64,000 nucleotides of DNA from Betaproteobacteria bacterium Ga0077523 (GTDB lineage Bacteria > Pseudomonadota > Gammaproteobacteria > Burkholderiales > Ga0077523). The stretch covers positions 166,835 through 230,834 of the forward strand of contig LNDQ01000112.1 of NCBI GenBank assembly GCA_001464695.1. Direction: 5' to 3'. Shown piece by piece: positions 38,811 to 48,391 of the stretch. Position 1 is the stretch's first letter; every line of letters begins with the position of its first letter. The notes beneath the pieces are model-generated. The model was given only the letters and a program-made list of their open reading frames with translations, was not told the DNA's origin and searched no databases. Both the position numbers and the translations under genes were made by a program.

Positions 38811-39884
38811 TCAACCCAGATGGCGCGACAGCCGCGCACCCAGGAAATTGACCACCGGCCGCGGCAGGCGGCGCCACGTCTCGATCATCAGCCGGTACTT
38901 CGGATTGAGCGGATTGTTCTGCGGAATCGAATCGCCGGCGTACAGGCTGTACTCGTAATGCAACGGCGCCGGTTCGAAACCCCAGTTCTTCTTGAAGTCG
39001 AACGACCCCGTGCCCTGCTTGCTGCGGCCGTAGTCGAACACCTTGAGGCCGCGTTCGCAGGCACGCCGCATGAGCTCCCAGTACTTGAAGTCGTTGGCGG
39101 CGAGGTCGCGTGCGGCGACTGTGTCGCCGGCGTAGTACGGCAGCACCTCGTCGCGGAAGTAGAACGAAAGCACGCCGGACACCGGGACCCCCGCGGCGTC
39201 GACCACGATCAATGCTTCGCAACGCTCGCCGAAGGCGGCTTTCAGTTCCGCGAACCAGCGCTTCGGCATCGGCGGTGTCCCGTGCCGATGCACGTTGTCG
39301 GCGTAGAGGTCGAAGAAGCGATCGATCGTCTTGTCGATCTCACTCCTGAGACCATTCTTGATGCCTTTGCGTACCATCGCGCGCTGCTTGCGCGGGATGG
39401 CGTTCATGTTCGCTTCGACGTCCGCCTCGAGGTGCTTGCGGAACGTGACGTACAGATCCTGCTCGGGCCAGGACGGCTCGCGCCGCTCGCGGTTGCGCAG
39501 TTCCAGGTGGGCCGCACCGGCCTGCTTCGCGAGGTTGTTCGCGGCGTGATGCAGCGCCGCGATCGCCTTGGGGTCACTGGAAGCACAGCCGCCATAGACT
39601 GCGAATGGCAGCGAGGTGACGGCGTGGCCGAACAAGCGGCTCTTGATCTGCACGAGCGGCAGCACGCCGACGATCTCGCTGTCGCGCTGTGCGAAGAGAA
39701 AGTGCGCTCGATGACGGAAGACGCGCTCGATCAGATCGTGCCACGCACTCTGATGAAAGAACGTTGCATCCGGGCACGAGGCCACGAACGCATCCCAGCG
39801 CGCCCGGTCGGAACTTCGCATCCGGTGGACTTCGATGTCGCCGACGCCGAGCGCGCCACCGGTCTCCGCTTGCATGTGCATCAT
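38811..39884 (-). CDS. FemAB family XrtA/PEP-CTERM system-associated protein
   Basis: FFHQSAWHDLIERVFRHRAHFLFAQRDSEIVGVLPLVQIKSRLFGHAVTSLPFAVYGG. Confidence 0.9.
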   Translation of the reverse strand: MMHMQAETGGALGVGDIEVHRMRSSDRARWDAFVASCPDATFFHQSAWHDLIERVFRHRAHFLFAQRDSEIVGVLPLVQIKSRLFGHAVTSLPFAVYGGCASSDPKAIAALHHAANNLAKQAGAAHLELRNRERREPSWPEQDLYVTFRKHLEADVEANMNAIPRKQRAMVRKGIKNGLRSEIDKTIDRFFDLYADNVHRHGTPPMPKRWFAELKAAFGERCEALIVVDAAGVPVSGVLSFYFRDEVLPYYAGDTVAARDLAANDFKYWELMRRACERGLKVFDYGRSKQGTGSFDFKKNWGFEPAPLHYEYSLYAGDSIPQNNPLNPKYRLMIETWRRLPRPVVNFLGARLSRHLG

Positions 39885-40723
39885 GTCTCGAGAAACACCT
39901 GGTCCATGCGACCCCAGCGGAAATCCGACAGCAGGCGCTTCAGCTTGTCTTCGTTGCGATGCAGATTCACGTAGTGACGAAAGCGCGTCTTCGCGTCAGC
40001 TTCGCGGATGCGCGGCTGTCCCGGGTCGATCTCCCACGGGTGGAAATAGAACATCGCCGGCTTCTGATCCAGCCGGTTCACGCGCTGGATGAGCCACTTC
40101 GAGACGGGGTAGGGAAACAGACGGAAGTAGCCGCCACCGCCGGTGGGCACATTGGTATTCATCATCCGCGACGTGGTCACCGGGATCTCGATGAGCCCGG
40201 GCCGCACTTCGAACGGAAAGCGGGGCGCATCGGGCATGCCGTAGTGATCGTGCCGGACCGGATACACGCTGGAGCTGTAGCGATACCCGGCGTCGAGCAG
40301 GCAATCGAATGCCCAGAGATTCGCGTGGCCGATGGAAAAACTGGGCGCGCGGTAACCCCGCACTTCGCGGCCTGCGATCTGCTCCAGCACTGCCTTGGCG
40401 CGGACCACATCGTCGCGGAAATCGGTGTGGGACTGCTCCGTCGCGCGATGATGGCTGTAACCGTGGCTGGCCAGCTCGTGGCCGCCGTCGACGATGCGGC
40501 GCACGACCGCGGGATAGCGCTCTGCGATCCAGCCCAGGGTAAAGAACGTCGCCGTCGCGCGATGCTCGGTGAGCAGGCCGAGGATGACGTCGACGTTGCG
40601 CTCGACCCGGCACGGCATCGTTTCCCACCGGCTGCGCTCGATGTAGGGTGCGAGCGCCGAGACCTGGAAGTAGTCCTCGACGTCGATCGTGAGTGCGTTG
40701 ACGATGGGTGATTGTTGCAGCAT
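39881..40723 (-). CDS. XrtA system polysaccharide deacetylase (DUF3473)
   Basis: VNALTIDVEDYFQVSALAPYIERSRWETMPCRVERNVDVIL...GHELASHGYSHH...FYFHPWEIDPGQPR. Confidence 0.92.
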   Translation of the reverse strand: MLQQSPIVNALTIDVEDYFQVSALAPYIERSRWETMPCRVERNVDVILGLLTEHRATATFFTLGWIAERYPAVVRRIVDGGHELASHGYSHHRATEQSHTDFRDDVVRAKAVLEQIAGREVRGYRAPSFSIGHANLWAFDCLLDAGYRYSSSVYPVRHDHYGMPDAPRFPFEVRPGLIEIPVTTSRMMNTNVPTGGGGYFRLFPYPVSKWLIQRVNRLDQKPAMFYFHPWEIDPGQPRIREADAKTRFRHYVNLHRNEDKLKRLLSDFRWGRMDQVFLET

Positions 40724-40734
40724 GGCGCGTTGGC

Positions 40735-41889
40735 TCAATGGGTCACGCGCTGCGCGATCCATCCTGCGAGATGCTCCGCTATGCGTGGCGCCGCGCTGCC
40801 GTCCCACAGCTCCGGCACGCGACCGCGCTTGCCACCGGTGGCGAGCACGGCATCGAGCTCGCGCAGGATGGCGTGGCGGTTGGTCCCGACCAGCGTGTTG
40901 GTGCCTTGTTCGATGGTGATCGGTCGCTCGGTGTTCTCGCGCAACGTGAGGCATGGCACGCCGAGTGCGGTGGTTTCTTCCTGGATGCCGCCGGAGTCCG
41001 TCAATACGATCGTGGCGGCCGACATCAAGCCCAGCATCTCGAGATAACCGAGCGGTTGCACGGTGAGAATGCGGCTGTCGCTCAATCGGCCGGCGAGGCC
41101 GAAGCGCTCGATGTTGGCGCGTGTGCGCGGATGCAGCGGCAGCAGCAGCGGCAAACGTCGGCTCGCGTCGGCGAGTGTCTCGATGAGATCGCCCAGGGTA
41201 TCGGCCTGGTCGACGTTCGACGGCCGATGGAGCGTGACTATGCCGAACTGCTGCCAGTCGGCGAGCGCCTTCTCGCCAACACCGGCCCGCGCGAGCGAGG
41301 TCGCGGCGGGCACCGCACGCGGCTTGTGCGCGAACAGCGAGTCGATCATGAGATTGCCGACGAAATGCACGCGCTCGTCGGCGATGCCTTCGCGCACGAG
41401 GTTGCCATGGGCCGTGCGCTCGGTGGTGTAGAGCAGGTCCGAGATCTGGTCGGTGAGCACACGGTTGATCTCTTCCGGCATGCGCCGATCGTTGCTCCTG
41501 AGGCCCGCCTCCACGTGCACCAGCGGTACGTCCTTCTTCACCGCCACGAGCCCGCAAGCGATGGTCGAGTTGACGTCGCCCACGACCACGACGCAGGAAG
41601 GGCGATGCGTGTCGACGACAGGCTCGAAGCGTTTCATGATTTCGGCGGTCTGCACCGCGTGCGTTCCGGAGCCCACTTCGAGATTGACGTCGGGCGTTGG
41701 AAGCTGCAGATCGCGGAACAACTGGTCGTTCATGAAGGCGTCGTAGTGCTGCCCGGTGTGCACCAGCAACGCCGGCGGCATGTCGGCGCGGTTGCCGAAG
41801 GCCCGGATGAGCGGCGCCATCTTCATGTAGTTGGGGCGCGCGCCAACCACGCACAGCACCGGACCGGCCGCGCTTTCGATCTTGCCCAT
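40735..41889 (-). CDS. wecB: UDP-N-acetylglucosamine 2-epimerase (non-hydrolyzing)
   Basis: VVGARPNYMKMAPLIRAF...VVVVGDVNSTIACGLVAVKKDVPLVHVEAGLRSNDRRMPEEINRVLTDQISD. Confidence 0.93.
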   Translation of the reverse strand: MGKIESAAGPVLCVVGARPNYMKMAPLIRAFGNRADMPPALLVHTGQHYDAFMNDQLFRDLQLPTPDVNLEVGSGTHAVQTAEIMKRFEPVVDTHRPSCVVVVGDVNSTIACGLVAVKKDVPLVHVEAGLRSNDRRMPEEINRVLTDQISDLLYTTERTAHGNLVREGIADERVHFVGNLMIDSLFAHKPRAVPAATSLARAGVGEKALADWQQFGIVTLHRPSNVDQADTLGDLIETLADASRRLPLLLPLHPRTRANIERFGLAGRLSDSRILTVQPLGYLEMLGLMSAATIVLTDSGGIQEETTALGVPCLTLRENTERPITIEQGTNTLVGTNRHAILRELDAVLATGGKRGRVPELWDGSAAPRIAEHLAGWIAQRVTH

Positions 41890-41896
41890 GGACAGG

Positions 41897-42922
41897 TCAG
41901 GGCTCCTGGCGAGCGGCGGGCTCGATCACGCGCACCAACCGTCGCAGCGTGTTCAAGACGACGGTGAGGGTCTTTTCGAGCCGTACGACGCGTTCGGTGA
42001 GGTGTTCACCCTCTTCCGGGGGGGCCAACCCGGCGGCGACCGGCTCTAGTCCTTCGCCCGGATCGCGCGACTGTGTCGGGTCGACGTTGCCGTGGGTGGT
42101 GGCCGGACCGAGTTCGTCCTTGAGTTCGTCGGCGACCGTATTGACGTCCTCGGGTTTGATCGTGGTGGCGTCGCGCAGGAACGCCATCAGCAGCAGCCGG
42201 TTGCAAACGAGGTTGATGCGGCGCGGAATGCCTGCCGTGAACGCGAAGATGCTGTCCATCGTGCCCGCCTCGAACGAGGGCTTCTTCTTCTTCCAACCCA
42301 CGTGGACCATGCGGTGCTCGATGTAGCGCTGGGTTTCCTGCCGGTCGAGAGCGCCCAGGTGGTAGGACGCAATCACGCGCTGGCGGAGTTGCTGCATCGT
42401 CGGGTGTTGCATGACCCGGCGCAACTCGGGCTGGCCGACCAGAAAGCTCTGCAGCAGTCCGCGGCCGCCTACCTGGAAATTGGAGAGCATGCGCAATTCT
42501 TCGATGGCGCGGGCGGTCAGGTTCTGCGCTTCGTCGACGATCAAGAGGGCGCGTTTGCGCTCCAGCGCGATGGTCTTGAGGAACTGCTCGAGCTCCGACA
42601 GGAGCGAGCCCTTGTCCGTGCCCTTGGACTGCAGGCCGAACGCGGCGCACACGGCACGCACGAGGTCGTCCGCATCGAGCATGGTGCTTACCAGGTGTGC
42701 GGCGACGACCTTGGAGGCATCCAGGTGCGCGAGCAGGTTGCGCACGATCGTGGTCTTTCCCGCCCCAACCTCGCCGGTGATGACGATGAAGCCCTCACCC
42801 TGATAAAGGCCGTACTCGAGGTAGGCGTAGGCGCGTTTGTGGATCGGACTCTCGTAGTAGAAGTCCGGGTCGGGGCTGAGCTTGAACGGGTTGCCGGTCA
42901 GGCCGAAGAAGGCTTCGTACAT
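41897..42922 (-). CDS. XrtA/PEP-CTERM system-associated ATPase (ExeA-like AAA)
   Basis: MYEAFFGLTGNPFKLSPDPDFYYESPIHKRAYAYLEYGLYQGEGFIVITGEVGAGKTTIVRNLL. Confidence 0.92.
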   Translation of the reverse strand: MYEAFFGLTGNPFKLSPDPDFYYESPIHKRAYAYLEYGLYQGEGFIVITGEVGAGKTTIVRNLLAHLDASKVVAAHLVSTMLDADDLVRAVCAAFGLQSKGTDKGSLLSELEQFLKTIALERKRALLIVDEAQNLTARAIEELRMLSNFQVGGRGLLQSFLVGQPELRRVMQHPTMQQLRQRVIASYHLGALDRQETQRYIEHRMVHVGWKKKKPSFEAGTMDSIFAFTAGIPRRINLVCNRLLLMAFLRDATTIKPEDVNTVADELKDELGPATTHGNVDPTQSRDPGEGLEPVAAGLAPPEEGEHLTERVVRLEKTLTVVLNTLRRLVRVIEPAARQEP

Positions 42923-42930
42923 GGCGGCCT

Positions 42931-44463
42931 CTAGAAGAAGGTGTGAGAGAGGGAGACAAGCACGGCACGTTCCCGATAGTCGGGGAAATTGTTGGAATTG
43001 AAGACCTGCCAGCGCAAGCCCACTGTGCCGTAGGTCTTGGGAGAGATCTGCCGGGACAGGCCCATGTTGAAGATGGTCTGCACTGATTCGAACGCCGGGG
43101 TGCCGGCTGCAGTCGCAGCACCCTCAACGAAAAGTCGATTGAGACTCATTGTTCCAGTCAACATTGGGTCGAGCTTGTGCGACACGATCACACCGCCACC
43201 CCGCTGAGTGATTGTGCCGAAGTTGTTGAATGGATCGACAGAGCTGGCTGCAACTGCCTCGGTCAAGGGCGTTGTCTTGCGCCAATACATGCTCAGTGTG
43301 ACCGTAGTCCGGTTGCCTATGATGGCGATGGCAGGTTCGATGCTCTCCGTCAGGAGCACTCTTGGTGTGAAGATAGGTGTCGGACTCCCCAGGAGGGAAC
43401 TGAAACCGCTTTGCGCAAGCAGCTGATTAACAAATAGTTCTCGTTGTACTGGGTCCGGAATTGCCTGAGCAAAAAGGGCGTCGAGCGATGTGCGCAAGCC
43501 GGAGTTGCTGGAGGATGTGAACTGCTGAATCTGCTGCTGGGATGTCTGAATGCGACGACCGGCGCGAAGTGTCCAACCCGTGAACGCCGTTCGGTAGGTA
43601 GCGTCAATATCGAACGAATTGCCGAAGAACCGTCGCTCGATATTGGCTTTGACTTCCGTTCTCGGCGATGGCTTCCAGTTGAATCCGCCACCGTAAATGG
43701 GCCCCTTCTGCTCACTGAACACGAAATCATTCGACTCGTATCCTCCGGTGGCAATCAGCTGGAAGTCGGTGTCAACATTTGCGGTGGCGCGCAATCGTGC
43801 TAGCTGAGAGATGAAGGCCGGCTGACTACCGTACTCGACGCTGTAGTAGTTGTAGTCAAACGACGGAACGATAAACGTTCCGCCTACACCGTCCCATCGT
43901 GTGGTAAAGGCATTGCCATAAGAGTCAGGCCGTTGGCCGGTACTGAAGGTCGTGTAGGTGATTTCGTCGCGGATTGTGTACTGCGATCCGCCGGGGAGCC
44001 GTCCTCGGATGTAAGGGGCTAGAGAGAGTGTGGTTGCTTCGGTGCGGTTTGCAGTGGAGCTTCCAATGTCGCCCGGTTGCGGACCAAAGGGCGATAAGAA
44101 AGTCTGAAATATGTTCGCGCGCGCATCGACATAGAAAAAGTTCTCGATGACTTGGAGATTTGCATCACTGTAAAGCGTGTTGCGTACGGTGCTTTCGCCT
44201 GTGCCGGCCATATACCATAGAAGACTCGGCGAATAGCGTGCATTAACCTTGAGGCGCGCTCCGTTCTTGTTCACGCCGAAAGTGGGCGTGACGATGTTGA
44301 AGATGTCTGCCTCCTGGAGTTCCTTCGGCCGCAGTCGGGCGTTGTCAGAAAGTGTCACCGTTCCAGATACGGACAACGATGGCCTCCACTCCGCACCTTG
44401 CGTGATCGGCGTTAGCGCTAGCGAGGTCGACAGCGTTAGAAGCGCAAGCCAAGTCCGTTTCAT
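42931..44463 (-). CDS. PEP-CTERM system-associated outer-membrane beta-barrel protein
   Basis: Signal peptide MKRTWLALLTLSTSLALTPITQGAEW; repeated amphipathic strands; C-terminal aromatic LSHTFF. Confidence 0.85.
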   Translation of the reverse strand: MKRTWLALLTLSTSLALTPITQGAEWRPSLSVSGTVTLSDNARLRPKELQEADIFNIVTPTFGVNKNGARLKVNARYSPSLLWYMAGTGESTVRNTLYSDANLQVIENFFYVDARANIFQTFLSPFGPQPGDIGSSTANRTEATTLSLAPYIRGRLPGGSQYTIRDEITYTTFSTGQRPDSYGNAFTTRWDGVGGTFIVPSFDYNYYSVEYGSQPAFISQLARLRATANVDTDFQLIATGGYESNDFVFSEQKGPIYGGGFNWKPSPRTEVKANIERRFFGNSFDIDATYRTAFTGWTLRAGRRIQTSQQQIQQFTSSSNSGLRTSLDALFAQAIPDPVQRELFVNQLLAQSGFSSLLGSPTPIFTPRVLLTESIEPAIAIIGNRTTVTLSMYWRKTTPLTEAVAASSVDPFNNFGTITQRGGGVIVSHKLDPMLTGTMSLNRLFVEGAATAAGTPAFESVQTIFNMGLSRQISPKTYGTVGLRWQVFNSNNFPDYRERAVLVSLSHTFF

Positions 44464-44495
44464 CCGGCATGCCATGGAACGAAGGCCGGCCCTGG

Positions 44496-45584
44496 TCAGG
44501 AAGTTGAGGAGCCGTAGTAGTAGTAGTAGCCCGCTTCCTGTGAGGTCGTCTTGTTGAGCAGCGTCATGACGACCGGGCAGGCCTCGAGCGCATCCAGCGC
44601 TTCGAGAACCATGGATTGCGAGGTACGCTCGGCTTCGATGACGAACACGATCTGGCCCATGTAGCGGGCGAGCACTCGCGGTTCCGGAGCCGCCAGGATA
44701 GGCGGCGAATCGAAGATGAGTATGCGGTCTTCGTAGCGCGATGCGACTTCGTTCACCAGGTTCTCCATGGCCTTGCTCGCCAGCAGTTCGGTGGAGTGGT
44801 GATGACGCGTCCCCGCCGAGATGAAGCTCAAGCGGCCAAGGTTGGTGCGGACAAGCACATCGCTTACGTCGAGGCTCGGATTGACCAGGAGGTCGATCAA
44901 CCCCTTGGACGGGGGCATGCCCATCAGTGAGGCAAGGCTTGGACGGGTGGGGTCGCCTTCGACCAGAAGCACGGTGCTGTCGCGTTCCATCGCGATGCTC
45001 ATCGCGAGGTTCAGCGAAACGTAACTCTTGCCCTCACCGGGCACAGCGCTCGTGATCATGATGCGCCGCGCATTCTCGACCGGGACCGCGGATTTTCCGA
45101 CACAATTGTTGAGGAGCGGACGCTTGGCTACTCGGAACTCGTTGGCGATCCGCGATTGCGGCATGTCGGGGGTCAGCAATCCGCGTTCTGCCAACCGGGT
45201 GAAGTCGATGTCGAAGCGGCGTGCGCGCTGCTGCGGCGTCGTGGCTTCACTTGTGTCGACGACCGTAGCTGTGCGGTCCATGTCTGCGCGACCGGCTTCC
45301 AGTGTTGACGGTGCTTGGGAGTCGGCCGCGTTGGGTCGCACATGGCGGCGGACCACGCTCGGCAGGGCTTCGGGTTCTTTGGTGACCACCACCGGCGCGG
45401 GTGGTTCCGCCACCGGATGTTCGTTCAGGCTGCGCAGGCGTTGAGCGGCGAGTTCGACGAGGCTCAGGGATTTGTCGGCGGGCGGTGCTTCCGGTGCTTC
45501 GGGTATTGAGAGCTCCCCTGACACTTCCTGTCCGGCTTTCCGCAACTGTTCCAGCCGCTGCGCGGCCTGCTCGATCAGACTCAT
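44496..45584 (-). CDS. XrtA-associated tyrosine autokinase (BY-kinase)
   Basis: RIMITSAVPGEGKSYVSLNLAMSIAMERDSTVLLVEGDPTRPSL; C-terminal Tyr cluster GYYYYYG. Confidence 0.92.
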   Translation of the reverse strand: MSLIEQAAQRLEQLRKAGQEVSGELSIPEAPEAPPADKSLSLVELAAQRLRSLNEHPVAEPPAPVVVTKEPEALPSVVRRHVRPNAADSQAPSTLEAGRADMDRTATVVDTSEATTPQQRARRFDIDFTRLAERGLLTPDMPQSRIANEFRVAKRPLLNNCVGKSAVPVENARRIMITSAVPGEGKSYVSLNLAMSIAMERDSTVLLVEGDPTRPSLASLMGMPPSKGLIDLLVNPSLDVSDVLVRTNLGRLSFISAGTRHHHSTELLASKAMENLVNEVASRYEDRILIFDSPPILAAPEPRVLARYMGQIVFVIEAERTSQSMVLEALDALEACPVVMTLLNKTTSQEAGYYYYYGSSTS

Positions 45585-45598
45585 TTCGGAACCCTGGG

Positions 45599-47200
45599 CT
45601 AGGCCGTGCGCATGATGAGAAGGAGGACGGCCAGTGCCGACCCGAACGCAGCAACGAGACCGGCGATTCCCCCGAAGAACGCGTAGTTCGACAGTCGCTT
45701 ACGCTTTCTGGTGGCGCTCACATCCTGCAGCGATACGGTGCCCAGCACGGGGCGCTGGGTCGCGCGTCGCAGGCCACGAACCGAGTGGAACACCGGGAAC
45801 AGCTGGCTGTACACGAGGCTCGCGAAAACACCGGCCACGAGGGCCACCCCGAACGCCGCTCCCAGCAGGAGAATCCGGTTGGGTGCCACGGGTTTGTTGG
45901 AAACCCGGGGCGGATCGATGATGCGGAAATCAGCGACCGACGAAGACTGCTCGAGCTGGCTCGTCATCATCGCCGACTCGCGCCGCGACAGCAGGTTGTC
46001 GTAGTTGCTCTTCTGCACCGCGTAGTCGCGGTTGAGCTGCACCAGTTCTTCCTCCAGCTCGGGCTTCAGGCGGGCCGTGTTACGCACCTGTGAAAGCTTG
46101 GATTCGATCTCCTCGACCTTGCCCTTGAGTGCTGCCGTGTTGGCTTCGGCTTCGGCGAGCGACAGCTTCAATTGCTGGTATACGGGATTGCGGTCGAGCG
46201 ACGAGGTGGCGCGCTTCGGATCGGCCTTGCGTGCGGCGGCCTTGGCGGCGTAGGCCGCCTTCTTCTCTTCGACCTGCTTGTCGCGATCCTTCTCCAGATC
46301 GGCCAGCACGCGCCGCGTCCCGATGACATCGGGATGCTGGTCGGTATAGGTGCGCAACAACTCGTCGAGATTCTTCTTCAGCGTGTCGATCCGGGCGTCG
46401 AGCTCCGGGACGCTCGCCATGAAGGGATCGTCTTTCTGGCCGGGACCGTCCGTGGGTTCGGGCAGGAACACCGGGTCCTCGCCCGCCAGTTCCCGCTTCA
46501 ACGCGTCGCGCGACTGGATCGCAGCCCGTAGCTCGATGCGCGCGGTGCTGGCTTGCGCTTCGAGAGCGGTCATTGCCGAGATTGCGTTGTCACCACCCCC
46601 GAACGAACTCAGGTTCTTCAGCTTGAAATCCTTCAAGCGGCGTTCAGCTTCCTGGAGCCGGCGCTCGTACTCCTGAATCTGCTGGTCGATGAACTGCTGC
46701 GCCTTCTGGGTATCGCGGCGCTTGTCGCCCAACCCCGATTCGACGAAGATCGATAGCAGGGAGTCCACCACGCGTTTCGCCTTGTCCGTGCTCGGATCGC
46801 GGTAGTTGATCACGTAGAGGTTGTCCGCCGGCGACCCGCCGAGCTGGATGCTCTTCATGATCTTGTCGATCAGCGCATCTCGCTGCTCCGGGGTCTTGGC
46901 CTCGAGATCCAGGTCCGCCATGCGCACCAGCTTCTCCATGTTCGGCCGCGTGATCAATGTGCGGCTGATCATGGCGATCTGGAGGTCGACATTCGGCTGC
47001 ACCGCGAGGCCGCTCATCAGCGGCTTCAACACCGATTGCGTGTCGACGTAGACCCGGGCGCTGGCCTCGTACTTGTCTGGGATGACCATCACGACCACCA
47101 GCCCGGCGACACCGACCAACCATGCGGCGGTGAGCCCGACGAAGCGTCGGCGCCACATGCCTCGCGTGTAGTCGAGGGTTTCGGCGATGATGGGATTCAC
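45599..47200 (-). CDS. XrtA system polysaccharide chain length determinant protein (Wzz-like)
   Basis: YEASARVYVDTQSVLKPLMSGLAVQPNVDLQIAMISRTLITRPNMEKLVRM; coiled coil; two TM segments. Confidence 0.92.
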   Translation of the reverse strand: MNPIIAETLDYTRGMWRRRFVGLTAAWLVGVAGLVVVMVIPDKYEASARVYVDTQSVLKPLMSGLAVQPNVDLQIAMISRTLITRPNMEKLVRMADLDLEAKTPEQRDALIDKIMKSIQLGGSPADNLYVINYRDPSTDKAKRVVDSLLSIFVESGLGDKRRDTQKAQQFIDQQIQEYERRLQEAERRLKDFKLKNLSSFGGGDNAISAMTALEAQASTARIELRAAIQSRDALKRELAGEDPVFLPEPTDGPGQKDDPFMASVPELDARIDTLKKNLDELLRTYTDQHPDVIGTRRVLADLEKDRDKQVEEKKAAYAAKAAARKADPKRATSSLDRNPVYQQLKLSLAEAEANTAALKGKVEEIESKLSQVRNTARLKPELEEELVQLNRDYAVQKSNYDNLLSRRESAMMTSQLEQSSSVADFRIIDPPRVSNKPVAPNRILLLGAAFGVALVAGVFASLVYSQLFPVFHSVRGLRRATQRPVLGTVSLQDVSATRKRKRLSNYAFFGGIAGLVAAFGSALAVLLLIMRTA

Positions 47201-47243
47201 GATGCGCTACCTCGGTCAGGACGCGATGGAAGGAGGGAGGCGG

Positions 47244-47882
47244 TCAGAACCAGCCCTGGGGAATGACCAGCACGTCGCCCGGCTTCATGTCGACGTTGGC
47301 GCTGATGTCCCCGCGGCGCAGAAGGTCCTTTAGCTTGACGGTATAGAGCTTATTGCCGGCCGGGTCAGGCCTGACCAGTGTGGTGCGATTGCCATCGGCG
47401 AAGTCGGTAATGCCTCCCACGGCAATCATGACGTCAAGCAGCGTCATGTTTTGACGATACGGGAGGGCCTGCGGTTTGGAGGCTTCGCCCACGACGCGGA
47501 TCTGCTCGCTGTAGGGGCCTACGAATCCGGTCACGACCACCGTTACGACGGGGTCGCGGATGTACTTGGAGAGCGCCTTTTCGACATCTCGTGCCAGTGT
47601 GGTGGGGTTCTTGCCGATCGCAGGAAGATCTTCCACCAGCGGGAAGCTGATCTTTCCATCGGGCCTTACTGGCGCGGAGTAGCTGAGATCCGCGTTTCGC
47701 CAAACGATTACGTTGACTGTGTCCCCCGGGCCAACGAGGTATTTGTAGTCCGGGGTCGCCGCCACTTTCGGCGCCGGCGGGTACGAAAACTTGGTCGAGC
47801 AGCCGGTGGCCAGGGTGAGGAAAAGCACCATAAGCACCGAATTCAGAAAGGAAATTTTCGACAGAGACTGCGCCGATTTCAT
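47244..47882 (-). CDS. XrtA/PEP-CTERM system exopolysaccharide export lipoprotein (Wza-like)
   Basis: Lipobox LATGC; YLVGPGDTVNVIVWRNADLSYSAPVRPDGKISFPLVEDLPAIGKNPTTLA; start at CAT 47880-47882. Confidence 0.9.
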   Translation of the reverse strand: MKSAQSLSKISFLNSVLMVLFLTLATGCSTKFSYPPAPKVAATPDYKYLVGPGDTVNVIVWRNADLSYSAPVRPDGKISFPLVEDLPAIGKNPTTLARDVEKALSKYIRDPVVTVVVTGFVGPYSEQIRVVGEASKPQALPYRQNMTLLDVMIAVGGITDFADGNRTTLVRPDPAGNKLYTVKLKDLLRRGDISANVDMKPGDVLVIPQGWF

Positions 47883-48135
47883 CTTTGGCCCCTCTTGGAT
47901 GGTGGTCTGGCCCAACAAGTGGCGGTGGATGCCACTCCCGGAGACCCTGAAACGTTCCACGTTCGAATCCCGGTCAAGGGATACGAAGCCTATCATTTTG
48001 TGAGTTTTTGACAACCCGATACTGCGGATTCCTGGGGACTATCAATACGGCGGGGCACCAGGTCCGGCTCAAGTTCCGCCAAGCTGTGGAGCAGGGATCG
48101 TGCCGCGGCCCCGACCAAAACGATAACGCCGTTTC

Positions 48136-48151
48136 GTGACGTTGGCGTCAC
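48136..48151. promoter_or_regulatory. palindromic operator-like site in divergent intergenic region
   Basis: GTGACG-TTGG-CGTCAC perfect dyad between the export gene and the acyltransferase gene. Confidence 0.3.
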
Positions 48152-48391
48152 TCAGTTCCCGGCTGCAGTGAAGTGGTTCCGATTGGCGACGCTCTGAATG
48201 ATGCCCTTAACATCAATTCGCTCAACTCATCTGTTATCCTGCCGTAAAAGCCCATCGTATGACGTAGGGTCACCCGCCTCAGAGTCCGGGATCTTCAGGT
48301 TCGTCCTCTCGCTTGCTTACTACCGCCATTCCGTTTTTCCGGGGGGCGTCCCGATGCAATCCGTGACCCCGTCTTCTCTGGAGGCGATGTC

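Noticed and set aside
36331-38958. 875-aa plus-strand ORF
   Set aside because: Fully antisense to the asparagine synthase and glycosyltransferase genes, which carry clear family motifs; a high-GC third-position artefact.
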